A stretch of 64,000 nt of DNA from Poriferisodalis sp965226645 (GTDB lineage Bacteria > Actinomycetota > Acidimicrobiia > Acidimicrobiales > Poriferisodalaceae): positions 186,001-250,000 of the forward strand of contig CBDDDL010000003.1 of the NCBI GenBank assembly GCA_965226645.1. The letters are read 5' to 3'. Shown here piece by piece: positions 33,051 to 42,469 of this stretch. Below the pieces are notes generated by a model that did not search any database, was not told the DNA's origin, and saw only the letters and a program-made list of their open reading frames with translations. The first letter of the stretch is position 1; each line of letters opens with the position of its first letter. The translations under genes and the position numbers were made by a program.

Positions 33051-34466
33051 TCACGGCACCTTCCGCACGGTGTCCTCTGCGCGTCGTCCGACAAGCGCCA
33101 CCGGTACGGCCGAGACGGCGAACAGCAACGCAGCGATTGCCAGTGCCACCGGCACCGACACAATTTGGGCCACAGTCCCCAGCGCCAATCCGACCGATAC
33201 CTCTCCCACCGCCTGAGATTGGCCGACGAACGAGACGACGGTGGCGCGCACTGACGACTCGGCATGACGATTCGCCATCGCTTCTGTCAGCGAGTACGCC
33301 GTCTCACCGGCGACGTCGAGGACCGCCCAGCCGACGAGAGCAACGGCGAACCACGGACTCAGCGCCAATACCAGGGCGCCTGCAGCGGCAATGACCAAGA
33401 ATCGTGCCAGCAGCATCGCATCACGCCGAACGCGTCGCTGGTCGGCATGCGAGCACTCAAGGTGCCGGTGCAGCCACGTCATCATCGGGATCGCCAGCGC
33501 AGACATCACGAACCAGGCTGCGCCGAAGAACAACACCGCCTCTCGACCATCAAGCCCAGTGAGGCCGAGATCGAACAGCCGCAGGGCGGAAAGTCGGTCG
33601 TTGGCCTCCCATGCCCCGGCGGCGATGGCTGCGGAGCAGGTCACTGCAAGCAGCGATGGATTGCGGCGGACGAGGCGTGCGCCCCGCTTCCACAATGTGA
33701 CCGCGTCCACCCAAGCGCTGGTGCGCTGAATCCTGGAGGCGCCGCTCCCATGAATGCGGCGGCGAGGCGATTCGAAGCCAGCTTCGGGCATCGCGATGGC
33801 CAGATAAACAGCCGCTGCGACTGTCAGCATGCCCATCGCAGCCATCGAGCCCCGAACCGACCAAGCGCCCATTGCTGTGGCCGCGGCCAATCCGGCCATG
33901 ACGCCCACTGAGCGCCAGATGGCATGGCGCACGATGAGCTGGTCAGTTGCCCGGTCTGGCCAGTCGCCGCCGTCGTCGACTGTGTCACCGCTGCCAACTG
34001 CCCGCAGATCTTGCTGGGCCCTTCGAGCAGGAACGGACGGTAGCGCCCCGGTGCAGTGAGTGCGGGCCGCGAGCGCCAGCTCATCAGTCATCCAGGCCGT
34101 GGCGGCACCGCTCTGCAGCGTCCAGCCGATACCCCACAGCACCTGCCAGACCATGAGGACGCCGAACAGGTCCGTCACCGGGCCCAGCGTCATCGCCGTG
34201 CCCATCACGACATAGGCGGCCACGACTGAGTACTTGCGGCTGTAGAGGTCGGCGATCACGCCGGTCGGTGTCTCGGCCACGAGAATCGACAGCACAAGCG
34301 CGGTACCCAGCACGGCGAGCCGGAATGGGGACAGCCGAAGATCGACAACCCACCACACCATCGCCGGCAGGCCCCACGCGAAGGCCAAGCCTTGCACGCC
34401 ACCCGTCAGCAGGAACAGCCGATCCGGCCGATGCCGCACGAAGCTGCAGCCTACGAAAGGACCCAC
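33051..34466 (-). CDS. Major facilitator superfamily transporter
   Basis: A 471-residue integral membrane protein with about 12 hydrophobic segments. The 'AETPTGVIADLYSRKYSVVAAYVV' loop between helices 2 and 3 is the MFS motif A in relaxed form. A long cytoplasmic stretch (about residues 130-190 and 235-265, rich in Arg/Asp) separates the halves. No substrate can be inferred. The start at 34466 gives a short charged leader; a later internal start is possible. The gene is convergent with the VOC gene. Confidence 0.88.
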   Translation of the reverse strand: MGPFVGCSFVRHRPDRLFLLTGGVQGLAFAWGLPAMVWWVVDLRLSPFRLAVLGTALVLSILVAETPTGVIADLYSRKYSVVAAYVVMGTAMTLGPVTDLFGVLMVWQVLWGIGWTLQSGAATAWMTDELALAARTHCTGALPSVPARRAQQDLRAVGSGDTVDDGGDWPDRATDQLIVRHAIWRSVGVMAGLAAATAMGAWSVRGSMAAMGMLTVAAAVYLAIAMPEAGFESPRRRIHGSGASRIQRTSAWVDAVTLWKRGARLVRRNPSLLAVTCSAAIAAGAWEANDRLSALRLFDLGLTGLDGREAVLFFGAAWFVMSALAIPMMTWLHRHLECSHADQRRVRRDAMLLARFLVIAAAGALVLALSPWFAVALVGWAVLDVAGETAYSLTEAMANRHAESSVRATVVSFVGQSQAVGEVSVGLALGTVAQIVSVPVALAIAALLFAVSAVPVALVGRRAEDTVRKVP

Positions 34467-34650
34467 TGGACGAGATGCCGATCACCCCCCTGAGACTGAG
34501 GCCACCGGACGCGGCAGCTGCTGAGTTACCGGTCTTGTTTGCGGCCCAGATGCGGCACAGAAATCCCGAGTCCGGGTCTCGTGCCGACATGGAGTCACTG
34601 GCCGCACGTTGCATGCATCAGTCGCATGCACTTTGATCAAGGACTTCAAT

Positions 34651-35121
34651 ATGCAGATGCAGAGCGATGCTGCAACAGCAGCGTCACCGCCGCTCTTCGG
34701 CCAATTTCTTGAACGATGGTCAGAGGAGTTCTATTTCCTCTTCCGGCTCTTCTTCGCATTCTTCGCATTCCTGCACGGGATCCAGAAGGCGTTCCTGCTC
34801 TGGGGCTTTCCCGCCGACCATCCGCTGGGTGTGAAGGTCGACATCGCCGGCTGAGTCGAATTCATTGCCGCGATCTTGATCGCGACGGGGATCTTGACCC
34901 GACTCGCAGCAGGCGCGCTCGTCGTGCAGATGATCTGGGCCTATTTCGACGTGCACGCCCCGAACGGCATCTGGCCCCACATCTTCCCGGCAGGGGCAGG
35001 CTTCGGCGGCCACGGAGGCGAGGTACCGCTGCTGTGGTTCGCCATCGCCGGAATCATCGGTGTCCTGAGCGCCCGCAAGTACAGCCTCGAGCGCAAGCTC
35101 CTCGGACGCGAGCTCTTGTAG
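34651..35121 (+). pseudogene. DoxX family membrane protein with an in-frame TGA
   Basis: The frame from ATG 34651 (MQMQSDAATA) runs through 'FYFLFRLFFAFFAFLHGIQKAF', stops at TGA 34852-34854, then continues in the same frame with 'VEFIAAILIATGILTRLAAGALVVQ' and 'YFDVHAPNGIWPHIFP' to TAG at 35119. Both parts are DoxX-like with four membrane segments in total. At the TGA the family usually has Trp or a hydrophobic residue (A-G-W/V-I/V-E), so TGG to TGA is the simplest change. The gene is therefore broken, or the base is a sequencing error. A Sec reading is considered and rejected below. Confidence 0.8.
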
Positions 35122-35228
35122 ACCCGGAGCGCTCGCTGTTGCCCAGCACCCTCCCGGCGACGGGAGGCCGTTGCTCTTGCGTCGTCGTCTACGTTGCTGC
35201 GGGGTAGTCAGCAAGCGAGCGGTGGGCG

Positions 35229-38200
35229 ATGCGCGAGTTCGTGGTGTTCGATCTGGAGGCGAACGCGGACCGTTCGGATCCGCCGGCTCACGAAATCATC
35301 GACATCGGAGCCGTATTGATCGCGGACGGCGCCGAGGCTGGTCAGTTCGAGACGCTGGTGCGGCCGACCCGGCCGCTTCGCCTGCACACACGGAAACTCA
35401 CCGGTCTCACAGACGACGAACTGGCGCAAGCTCCGACACTTGGCGAGGCATTGCGGACATTCGCTGCATTTGTTGGCGATCGACCGCTTATGGCGCACAA
35501 CGGCTTCGGCTACGACTACCCGTTGTTGGACGCGGCAGCAGAACAGACCGGCCTGCCTGCGATCGGCGGCCGGCGTCTTGACACATTGGAACTGGCACAT
35601 GTGGTCTTTCCCCGAGCAGGACAGGAAATTGTCCGCAACGTCGACGGCAGCTCCCCACCGAAGGGCCGCAACCTCGATGACCTCGTGCAGTGCTTGGTGG
35701 GCCAAACGCCCCGAGATATCCATCGGGCGCTCGGCGATGCCCGTCTGCTGGCGGCGGTTGTACCGCATCTGTTGACGATGCTCGATGAGGACGATGCAGC
35801 GCGTCGTCTCCAACGCTGGGTCTTGGGAACGGCAGGTCATCCGTGGACTGAGTTCTTGACGTCAATTGGCCAGCTGGCCGACCTGTCAAATGTTGTGCCT
35901 GACGCTCGCTTGCCTGAACCCGAACCTGGACCCCATCCCGTCGAGCCCGAGCGCGCTGCGGCCATGCTGGACGAGGGCGGGGTGCTCATGTCCCGCGGCC
36001 GACGACCTCGGCCCCAGCAAGTGCAGATGGCTCGGCGGGTCTCCGAAGCCCTGTGCTCCGGCACGCGCCAACTCATCGAGGCCCCCACCGGCACGGGCAA
36101 GACGCTGGCCTACTTGGTGCCTGCCATCGAGCACGCTCGCGCTACCGGCAGCACAGTTGCCATAGCACCCCATTCGAAGGTGCTCCAGGACCAGATCATG
36201 CTGACCCTGGAGGGTTTGTCGGAGGAGCTGTCGCCATTCAACGCAGCGCTTGTCAAGGGGCGAAGCAACTACCTGAGTCTCGACGCCCTAGCGGGCGAGC
36301 TCGACGCGCTGGCTGAGCAGGACTCATCGAATACCGACACTGACCGTGCGTTGGCGCTGTCAGTGGTTTGCGGCTGGGTGTCGCAGACGCCAACGGGAGA
36401 CTGGGACGACCTGCGGACTTGGACGCTCAAGAACCCACATAAGGCCATGCCAGGCCTGCGGTTGGTGCTATCCGCAGAGGACGGCGTAGGCCCCGCGCGA
36501 ACTGTAATCGAGAGTCGTGAATTCCATCGCCGAGCCCGTGAAGGGCTGCGTCGCTGCCATATCGCTGTGCTGAACCACGCACTCGTGGTGAGCGACGAGG
36601 AATGGCTCGACTACGCGAAGCTGCTGGTGCTCGACGAGGCACACAACTTGGAGGACGCGGCCACCGACGCGCTGTCCCAGGAAGTCAGCGCGTGGGACTT
36701 GGTTCGTCTGTGCGACGCACTCGATGACCCCGTCCGACGACATGGAACCGTGTACCGGCTTGCTCGCGCAACTGGCTGGCCGCTTGCGCATGAGCACTTG
36801 GACGCGTTGCGACGCGCCGTCAAGGCGGTGCGCGGTCAGGTCGCAGAATTCGGCGCGCAGGCAGTGCATTACCTGCGCGTTCGGACGGCTGCGAGCACCG
36901 ACGACACCTACCCGGTCGCCCATCGCCTGCGCGTCGGTGCTGACACGGCGCATCCGGACTACTACCCGGTGCTGCAGGCAGGCCGCGAGCTAGCCAGCGC
37001 TTTGCGTGACGTCTCTGGCGCGCTGAACGGCATCAATCTCCCCGAACAGCTGCGCGGCCGCTACCGCCGCGAGCGCCTCGAACGAGAGATGAACAGGCTC
37101 GGACGGCTCGCCCGATCCTGCGCCAAGACTGTCCGCCGGGTGGTGCACGCAGACGAGTCAGACCAGGCGGCTCCTGGCGGCACGGCCGAGGCAGCCGGCG
37201 CCTCTCGCGGCACCGCCATCGGCAGCCCCGAGTCCGAGCAGTGGATCGCCATTGCAGAGATCGCCTTCGCGGATGACGCTTGGACGTGGACGCTGCGTCG
37301 GTCGCCGGTTTCGGTGGCGGGCGCACTTCGCACCCGCTGGGCTTCGCTCGACGCAGCCGTGCTCACGTCCGCCACGCTCGCTGTGGGGGGCAGCTTCGAT
37401 CACATCATCGGTTCGCTCGGACTCGGGGCGGTACAAACGTTGGTGCTCCCCAGCCCCTTTGAACGACTGCCTCAGAACCACCTGCTGGTGCTGACCGATT
37501 ATTTGCCAGCGCCGCGGGCTCGGTTGATCCACGAGTTCACCAACGCTGCCGTGCAGGAAATCGGCCGCCTGCTGCTGTTGAGCGACGGCCGAGGCCTCGT
37601 ACTGTCGACCGCCCGCGCTCGCATGGAGCGCACACGGGACCACCTTCGCCCGGTGCTCGAGTCGTACGGCATGCCCTTGCTGGCCCAAGGCGATGCTCCG
37701 GCACCCGCACTCGTCGAGAAGATGCGGTCCGAGACGGCAACGAGCCTGCTGGCACTGCGGTCGTTCTGGGAAGGCGTGGATATTCCGGGCGAGGCGCTCA
37801 GCCTGCTCATCCTGGAGAAGGTGCCGTTCGACTCGCCAGCGGACCCGGTCGTCGGCGCGCGCATGGCGGCTCTGGAGGATCGCGGCAAGGACCCGTTCGC
37901 CGACTACGCGGTGCCGCGTGCAGCGCTGAGGTTCGCACAGGGTGCCGGCCGCCTGATCCGGACTGCCGATGACCGGGGCGTCACGGTGGTGCTCGACAAT
38001 CGACTGTGCCGGGCCACGGCCTACCGAGATCAACTCTTGGGCACACTGCCTGGCCCGCCGACGACGAAGCAGGCCCGCCATTCGGAAGAGGCCTACCGAT
38101 TGATCGCCAAACACCTCGGTGATGTGGCATTCGACGAGGACAAGCGCGCCAAGCTGATGGCAGTGCCAAGCATCGACCCTTGGGAACATCTCGATGCGCT

Positions 38201-40427
38201 GCGCCTGACGCCCGAAGAGGCACACGATCCACGGGTGGTCACCGCCCGCTTGGATCAGGTGCGGGAGGAGTTCGGCTTCGAGTCTTGGCGGCCAGGCCAG
38301 CTCGAGACCATGTCCCGCTTCATCGCTGGTGAGGATGTGCTTGCAGTGCTCCCGACTGGATCGGGCAAGAGCATCACGTTCCAGATACCCGCACTGCTGC
38401 TCGAAGGGATCACGCTGGTGATCTCACCGCTGGTGGCCCTCATGAACGACCAGGTGGGCAACTTGCGTGACCGCGGCATCACGCGCGCCGCAGCGATTCA
38501 CAGCGGCATCGGCCAGAGCGAATGGCGCGACGTGCTGAGAGGCGCGCAGCGGGGCGACTACAAGCTGCTCTATGTCAGCCCGGAACGACTGTGGTTGCAG
38601 GAGTTCGTCGAAGCGCTGTCGGCCATCGGTGTGGCACGCATCGCGGTCGACGAGGCCCATTGCATCTCCCAATGGGGCCATTCATTCCGCCCGCCGTATG
38701 CGCGGATCCCGACCGCGCTGAACCGGATCATCGAGGCGGCACGAGGCCGAAGCGGCAAACGGCGTCCGCCGGTCTTGGCGGTCACTGCCACGGCGAACAA
38801 GCGAGTGAGAGACGACATCATGAGCTTGCTTGAGTCCGCCGGCGACCAGCCGATTGTGGAGTCGCCAGACCGCCCCGAGCTCCGGTACTACACCGAGCGG
38901 TGCACAGATCGACGGGACCGCGACGTTCGAGCGGCGCAGATTGTCGACGCCCACCGGTCACAGGCGGCAATCGTCTACGTGCCGACTCAGCGCGACGCCG
39001 TGCGCGTGGCAGGACTCCTACAAGCCACCGGCCACCTCGCGCGGCACTACCACGGTGCCATGGAAACAGCTGCCCGCCAGCATGTCGAGGACGCGTTCCG
39101 GCACGACGAAATCGACGTCGTCGTCGCCACCAAGGCGTTTGGCATGGGCATCGACAAGCCCGACATCGCGCTCATCGTCCATCTGGAGATGCCAGCGACC
39201 ATCGAGGAATTCGTGCAGGAGACTGGCCGCGCCGCACGCGGTGCGGGCCAGCCCGGCATGCCCCAGACCGGCACCGCCGTGCTGCTCACCATGCCGCGTG
39301 ATTGCTCGATCCACCGCCGGTTCGTTCGCAGTGCCGCGCCGCAGATCGTTCAGATCCGCCGGGTGTGGGGCCAGCTCCGTTCGGGTCTTGCGGCCTACGA
39401 CCCCAAGGACATGGTCTCGGATGACGAAGGCACCGACAGCGCCGATGTCGAGGCTGCATTGGCAATGCACTATCTAGAGGAGGCTGGCGCATTGCGTCGC
39501 CACCCAGACACCGCTTGGCGCGGACGCGTCACGCTGCTCGAGGACTCGTTGCAACGACTCACCGAGCTGGCGGTCGGGACGGACGGCGAAGCGTGGGCCG
39601 AATTGGTGGCCCGCAGCGAGCAACTGATGGAGCAGGCCGAAGCCTGCGGCGGCCATTACGAGGCCGAGGCCTGGGCACGGGCGCTGGGCCGGAGCGCATC
39701 CGACAATGCGACCGACCTCTTGGAACTGCAACGCAAAGACATCGCCGGCTTCAGCGTGTGGCGTTACGCATGGGTGCTCGAACGCTTCGATGTTGAACCC
39801 GACTGGGCCTCAATCGAGGAACGCGCTGATCGCCGTCGCAACGAGGTCAAAGCGAAGTCTGATCGGGCGCGGCGTTTCGCTCACCCGAACAACAATTGTC
39901 GGGTTGCCGCCATGCTCGACTATCTCGACGCTGCCAATGCCAGCGGACGTTCCGTCCCAAGTGGCCAGGCCCAAACCGGTTGCGGTCGTTGCGACCATTG
40001 CGTCGATCTGCCACGGCCCTGGGCGGGTAGTCATCTCACCGAAACTGGGCTCCAGCGGGCGCTGCCCGTGCGGCGCATAGCGCTCAGCCTGCTACACGAT
40101 GTCGACGGGCATGGCTTCTCGCGCCGCAACATCGAACGGACGCTTGCCGGGGATGTGATCGGCAGCGTCCCGCAGCCACACCAGGGCCACATTCGGCAAG
40201 ATTCGCCCGTTCAAAGTTCCGGCAATGAGCATGGGCGAAGACCCGTCCCAAAGGGCCTCGCTCAGCATCCAACCGCTGGCCGCTTGGCGTTCGTCGGTCG
40301 AACCGGCGTCAGCAAGATCATCGACCAGCTTGTGGAGGAGGGCCTCGTTGAGCTCGTGTCAAGCGAGCTCGAGGGCACCGCGTACGACCAGCTCACGATC
40401 ACTGAAGCGGGCCGAGGGTTCCTGTAG
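35229..40427 (+). CDS. DEDD exonuclease - DinG-like helicase - RecQ-like helicase fusion
   Basis: A 1,732-residue protein. Residues 1-180 are a DnaQ-type 3'-5' exonuclease ('FDLEAN' with D8 and E10, 'HNGFGYDYPLLD', and 'HRALGDARLL' as the last His/Asp motif). Residues about 250-970 are a DinG/XPD-type SF2 helicase: Walker A Lys291, DEAH 469-472, 'AVLTSATLAVGG', and 'QGAGRLIR'. The usual Fe-S Cys set is not evident. Residues about 1015-1600 are RecQ-like: Lys1047, DEAH 1141-1144, 'ETGRAARGAG', and a Cys cluster C1557, C1585, C1588, C1591. The C-terminus looks winged-helix. The role in DNA repair or defence is inferred. The SF1 helicase starts 38 nt downstream. Confidence 0.88.
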   Translation: MREFVVFDLEANADRSDPPAHEIIDIGAVLIADGAEAGQFETLVRPTRPLRLHTRKLTGLTDDELAQAPTLGEALRTFAAFVGDRPLMAHNGFGYDYPLLDAAAEQTGLPAIGGRRLDTLELAHVVFPRAGQEIVRNVDGSSPPKGRNLDDLVQCLVGQTPRDIHRALGDARLLAAVVPHLLTMLDEDDAARRLQRWVLGTAGHPWTEFLTSIGQLADLSNVVPDARLPEPEPGPHPVEPERAAAMLDEGGVLMSRGRRPRPQQVQMARRVSEALCSGTRQLIEAPTGTGKTLAYLVPAIEHARATGSTVAIAPHSKVLQDQIMLTLEGLSEELSPFNAALVKGRSNYLSLDALAGELDALAEQDSSNTDTDRALALSVVCGWVSQTPTGDWDDLRTWTLKNPHKAMPGLRLVLSAEDGVGPARTVIESREFHRRAREGLRRCHIAVLNHALVVSDEEWLDYAKLLVLDEAHNLEDAATDALSQEVSAWDLVRLCDALDDPVRRHGTVYRLARATGWPLAHEHLDALRRAVKAVRGQVAEFGAQAVHYLRVRTAASTDDTYPVAHRLRVGADTAHPDYYPVLQAGRELASALRDVSGALNGINLPEQLRGRYRRERLEREMNRLGRLARSCAKTVRRVVHADESDQAAPGGTAEAAGASRGTAIGSPESEQWIAIAEIAFADDAWTWTLRRSPVSVAGALRTRWASLDAAVLTSATLAVGGSFDHIIGSLGLGAVQTLVLPSPFERLPQNHLLVLTDYLPAPRARLIHEFTNAAVQEIGRLLLLSDGRGLVLSTARARMERTRDHLRPVLESYGMPLLAQGDAPAPALVEKMRSETATSLLALRSFWEGVDIPGEALSLLILEKVPFDSPADPVVGARMAALEDRGKDPFADYAVPRAALRFAQGAGRLIRTADDRGVTVVLDNRLCRATAYRDQLLGTLPGPPTTKQARHSEEAYRLIAKHLGDVAFDEDKRAKLMAVPSIDPWEHLDALRLTPEEAHDPRVVTARLDQVREEFGFESWRPGQLETMSRFIAGEDVLAVLPTGSGKSITFQIPALLLEGITLVISPLVALMNDQVGNLRDRGITRAAAIHSGIGQSEWRDVLRGAQRGDYKLLYVSPERLWLQEFVEALSAIGVARIAVDEAHCISQWGHSFRPPYARIPTALNRIIEAARGRSGKRRPPVLAVTATANKRVRDDIMSLLESAGDQPIVESPDRPELRYYTERCTDRRDRDVRAAQIVDAHRSQAAIVYVPTQRDAVRVAGLLQATGHLARHYHGAMETAARQHVEDAFRHDEIDVVVATKAFGMGIDKPDIALIVHLEMPATIEEFVQETGRAARGAGQPGMPQTGTAVLLTMPRDCSIHRRFVRSAAPQIVQIRRVWGQLRSGLAAYDPKDMVSDDEGTDSADVEAALAMHYLEEAGALRRHPDTAWRGRVTLLEDSLQRLTELAVGTDGEAWAELVARSEQLMEQAEACGGHYEAEAWARALGRSASDNATDLLELQRKDIAGFSVWRYAWVLERFDVEPDWASIEERADRRRNEVKAKSDRARRFAHPNNNCRVAAMLDYLDAANASGRSVPSGQAQTGCGRCDHCVDLPRPWAGSHLTETGLQRALPVRRIALSLLHDVDGHGFSRRNIERTLAGDVIGSVPQPHQGHIRQDSPVQSSGNEHGRRPVPKGLAQHPTAGRLAFVGRTGVSKIIDQLVEEGLVELVSSELEGTAYDQLTITEAGRGFL

Positions 40428-40465
40428 GTCGATAACAGGCGAGACCATTAGCGTGATCAGCCGCC

Positions 40466-42310
40466 ATGGCTTTCATGCAGCCCGAGAACATTGCCAGCCG
40501 CAACGATGTCCCTCAACGACTGCAAACGGTCGCCGGCTTCCTGCGCGATCTCGTTTCGGACGATGTCACTGTCTGGCTCGAAAGAACGGGTGACGGCGAG
40601 TCGGCTGCGTTGCGGCGCGAATTCGAAAATGCTCCACGCTCGGACGACGATGGCGGCTGCTACCTCGTGGTGCTCGACCCCTCCTGCGGTATCGCTGTCA
40701 TTGAGTCACCGACGCTTGGCCAGGTGCGGTCATGGGGCCGACGCCGTACTGCGCTGAATCAAGACCTCGTGCGCACAGAGATTGCGCAGCGCGTCACGTC
40801 ACTGCGCGACGAAGCCCAGCGACTCTCGCTCGAGGTGTTGCCCGTACGCCATGTCCTCGGTCTGCCCGACGTCCCGCGCGTGCACGCCTCGAAACTCGAA
40901 ACGCGATTGTCGCTGTTGAGCGAGGAGGACTTCGCGCAAGGCAAGCTCAGTGATGCGCTGAGAGATGCCATCGGCGGCGCCGTGCTGCCACTCGCGTCGC
41001 CGTCCTCGGCGAACCATCACATCGAGGGATCCAATGCGCAGTTGCACACTGCAGCCGCATCCCACACGCGCTCGCTCGACACAGCGGAAGTGGCCGCCGC
41101 GAGGGCTGCCGTGAATCCCGATGTGGTGATCAGGACGCGCCCACACAAGCTGTTCAAGCCCGTCGACCCCTCAAGCGAGGACGTCATACGCACGCTCGAC
41201 CGCGAACAGGAGCGCCTGGCCCGGAGTCTCGGAACCGGCTATCGCCAGATCCGAGGGGTGGCGGGCAGCGGCAAGACGCTTGTGCTCACCTACCGAGCGC
41301 GCCACATCGGTGAGCTCTTTCCAGATTGGCGCATCCTGCTGTTGTGCTTCAACCGCCCGCTTGCGTCCGCATTGAGAGCTGAAATGCGTGACGTGATCAA
41401 CGTCACTGTCTCGACCGTCGACCGGCTTGCGTACCGGTTGCTCAAGGACGCGGACCGGCTCGAAGAGACCGCTGCGGGACCCGATTTCGACGCTCGCCGA
41501 CAGATTGCTGCCGAGACAGTTACTGGCCTGCCGCCTTCCGCGCGTTACGACTTGGTGTTGGTCGACGAGGCGCAGGATCTGGGAAGCGAGGGCTTGGATC
41601 TGGCGTGGGCCATGCTGAAGCCTGAGCGTGACCACTTCGTAGTAGCGCTTGACGGAGCTCAGCGCATCTATCGAGGCAAGCGTCGCTGGAATCCTCCGGG
41701 CACGACGGCGCAGGGCCGCACGAAGGTGCTCAAGCGCAACTACCGCAACACACGTGAAATCCTCGACGCAGCGCTCATGCAGCTCGGCGATGCGGTTCGG
41801 CGTGTCCGCGACGATGAGGAGTCCGACGAATTCGACGTGCTGGTGCTACCGGAGCGGGCGGTCCGGCGCGGCAAGTTGCCCACTGTGCTCGTGTGCGACA
41901 GCCTGCGCTCAGAGGTGACGACCGTCGTCGAAGCAGTTGCAGCGCTGCGGGCACAGGGCGTGCCGCCCGACGACATAGCCGTCCTGTCGGGCTGGAAAGA
42001 TCTGCGCCAGGACGCGATTCGGCGTATCCCTGATTCCTTCGACACACAAGCACACCGAGACGAAGCGGCGTCGGCCGAGGGCGTCGTTCGGGTCGCGACG
42101 CTCCAGTTGCTGAAGGGTCTTGAGTACCGGCACGTCATCATCGGCGGTGCCAATCACATCTGGGTAGGCGATGACGACGCCGAGGAGCAGGACCGCCAGC
42201 GGCGACGGCTGCTCTACGTCGCCATGACACGTGCCAGCGAGACGTTGACGGTCACATATTCGGGCGACGGCATCATGAGCGCCATGAACGCGTTCCCGCA
42301 ACTCAACTGA
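40466..42310 (+). CDS. UvrD/Rep-like SF1 helicase with degenerate N-terminal domain
   Basis: A 614-residue helicase starting at ATG 40466. Walker A is 'GVAGSGKT' (264-271), followed by 'LLLCFNRPLASAL', 'LVLVDEAQDLGSEGL', 'VLKRNYRNTREILDAA', 'TLQLLKGLEYRHVIIGGA' and 'LLYVAMTRASETLTVTYSG'. Residues 1-170 carry 'GGCYLVVLDPSCGIAVIESPT', which resembles a NERD nuclease strand but lacks its catalytic Glu/Lys, so nuclease activity is unlikely. It follows the three-module helicase gene closely, and co-expression is likely. A DNA repair or mobile-DNA role is inferred. Confidence 0.87.
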   Translation: MAFMQPENIASRNDVPQRLQTVAGFLRDLVSDDVTVWLERTGDGESAALRREFENAPRSDDDGGCYLVVLDPSCGIAVIESPTLGQVRSWGRRRTALNQDLVRTEIAQRVTSLRDEAQRLSLEVLPVRHVLGLPDVPRVHASKLETRLSLLSEEDFAQGKLSDALRDAIGGAVLPLASPSSANHHIEGSNAQLHTAAASHTRSLDTAEVAAARAAVNPDVVIRTRPHKLFKPVDPSSEDVIRTLDREQERLARSLGTGYRQIRGVAGSGKTLVLTYRARHIGELFPDWRILLLCFNRPLASALRAEMRDVINVTVSTVDRLAYRLLKDADRLEETAAGPDFDARRQIAAETVTGLPPSARYDLVLVDEAQDLGSEGLDLAWAMLKPERDHFVVALDGAQRIYRGKRRWNPPGTTAQGRTKVLKRNYRNTREILDAALMQLGDAVRRVRDDEESDEFDVLVLPERAVRRGKLPTVLVCDSLRSEVTTVVEAVAALRAQGVPPDDIAVLSGWKDLRQDAIRRIPDSFDTQAHRDEAASAEGVVRVATLQLLKGLEYRHVIIGGANHIWVGDDDAEEQDRQRRRLLYVAMTRASETLTVTYSGDGIMSAMNAFPQLN

Positions 42311-42469
42311 CTGCCGGCCGGGCCCGACCGCTGACACCATCATCATGGCTGTCGCGCCATTCCACCGCACAGCTAAGCCAGCTGTTCCTCGCCACCGCTC
42401 CACCGCAATTCGTCCCGCTGCGGCAAGATGGTCAAGTTGGTACGAACCACTACGAAGGGGACGTGGCCC

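Noticed and set aside
34852..34875. Second selenocysteine codon in the DoxX gene, since a 6-bp stem (CGCGAT/ATCGCG) lies about 14 nt after the TGA.
   Set aside because: The loop CTTG lacks the G early in the loop expected of a bacterial SECIS, the stem arises from the codons for A-I-L-I-A, and the family has Trp or a hydrophobic residue, not Cys, at this position.
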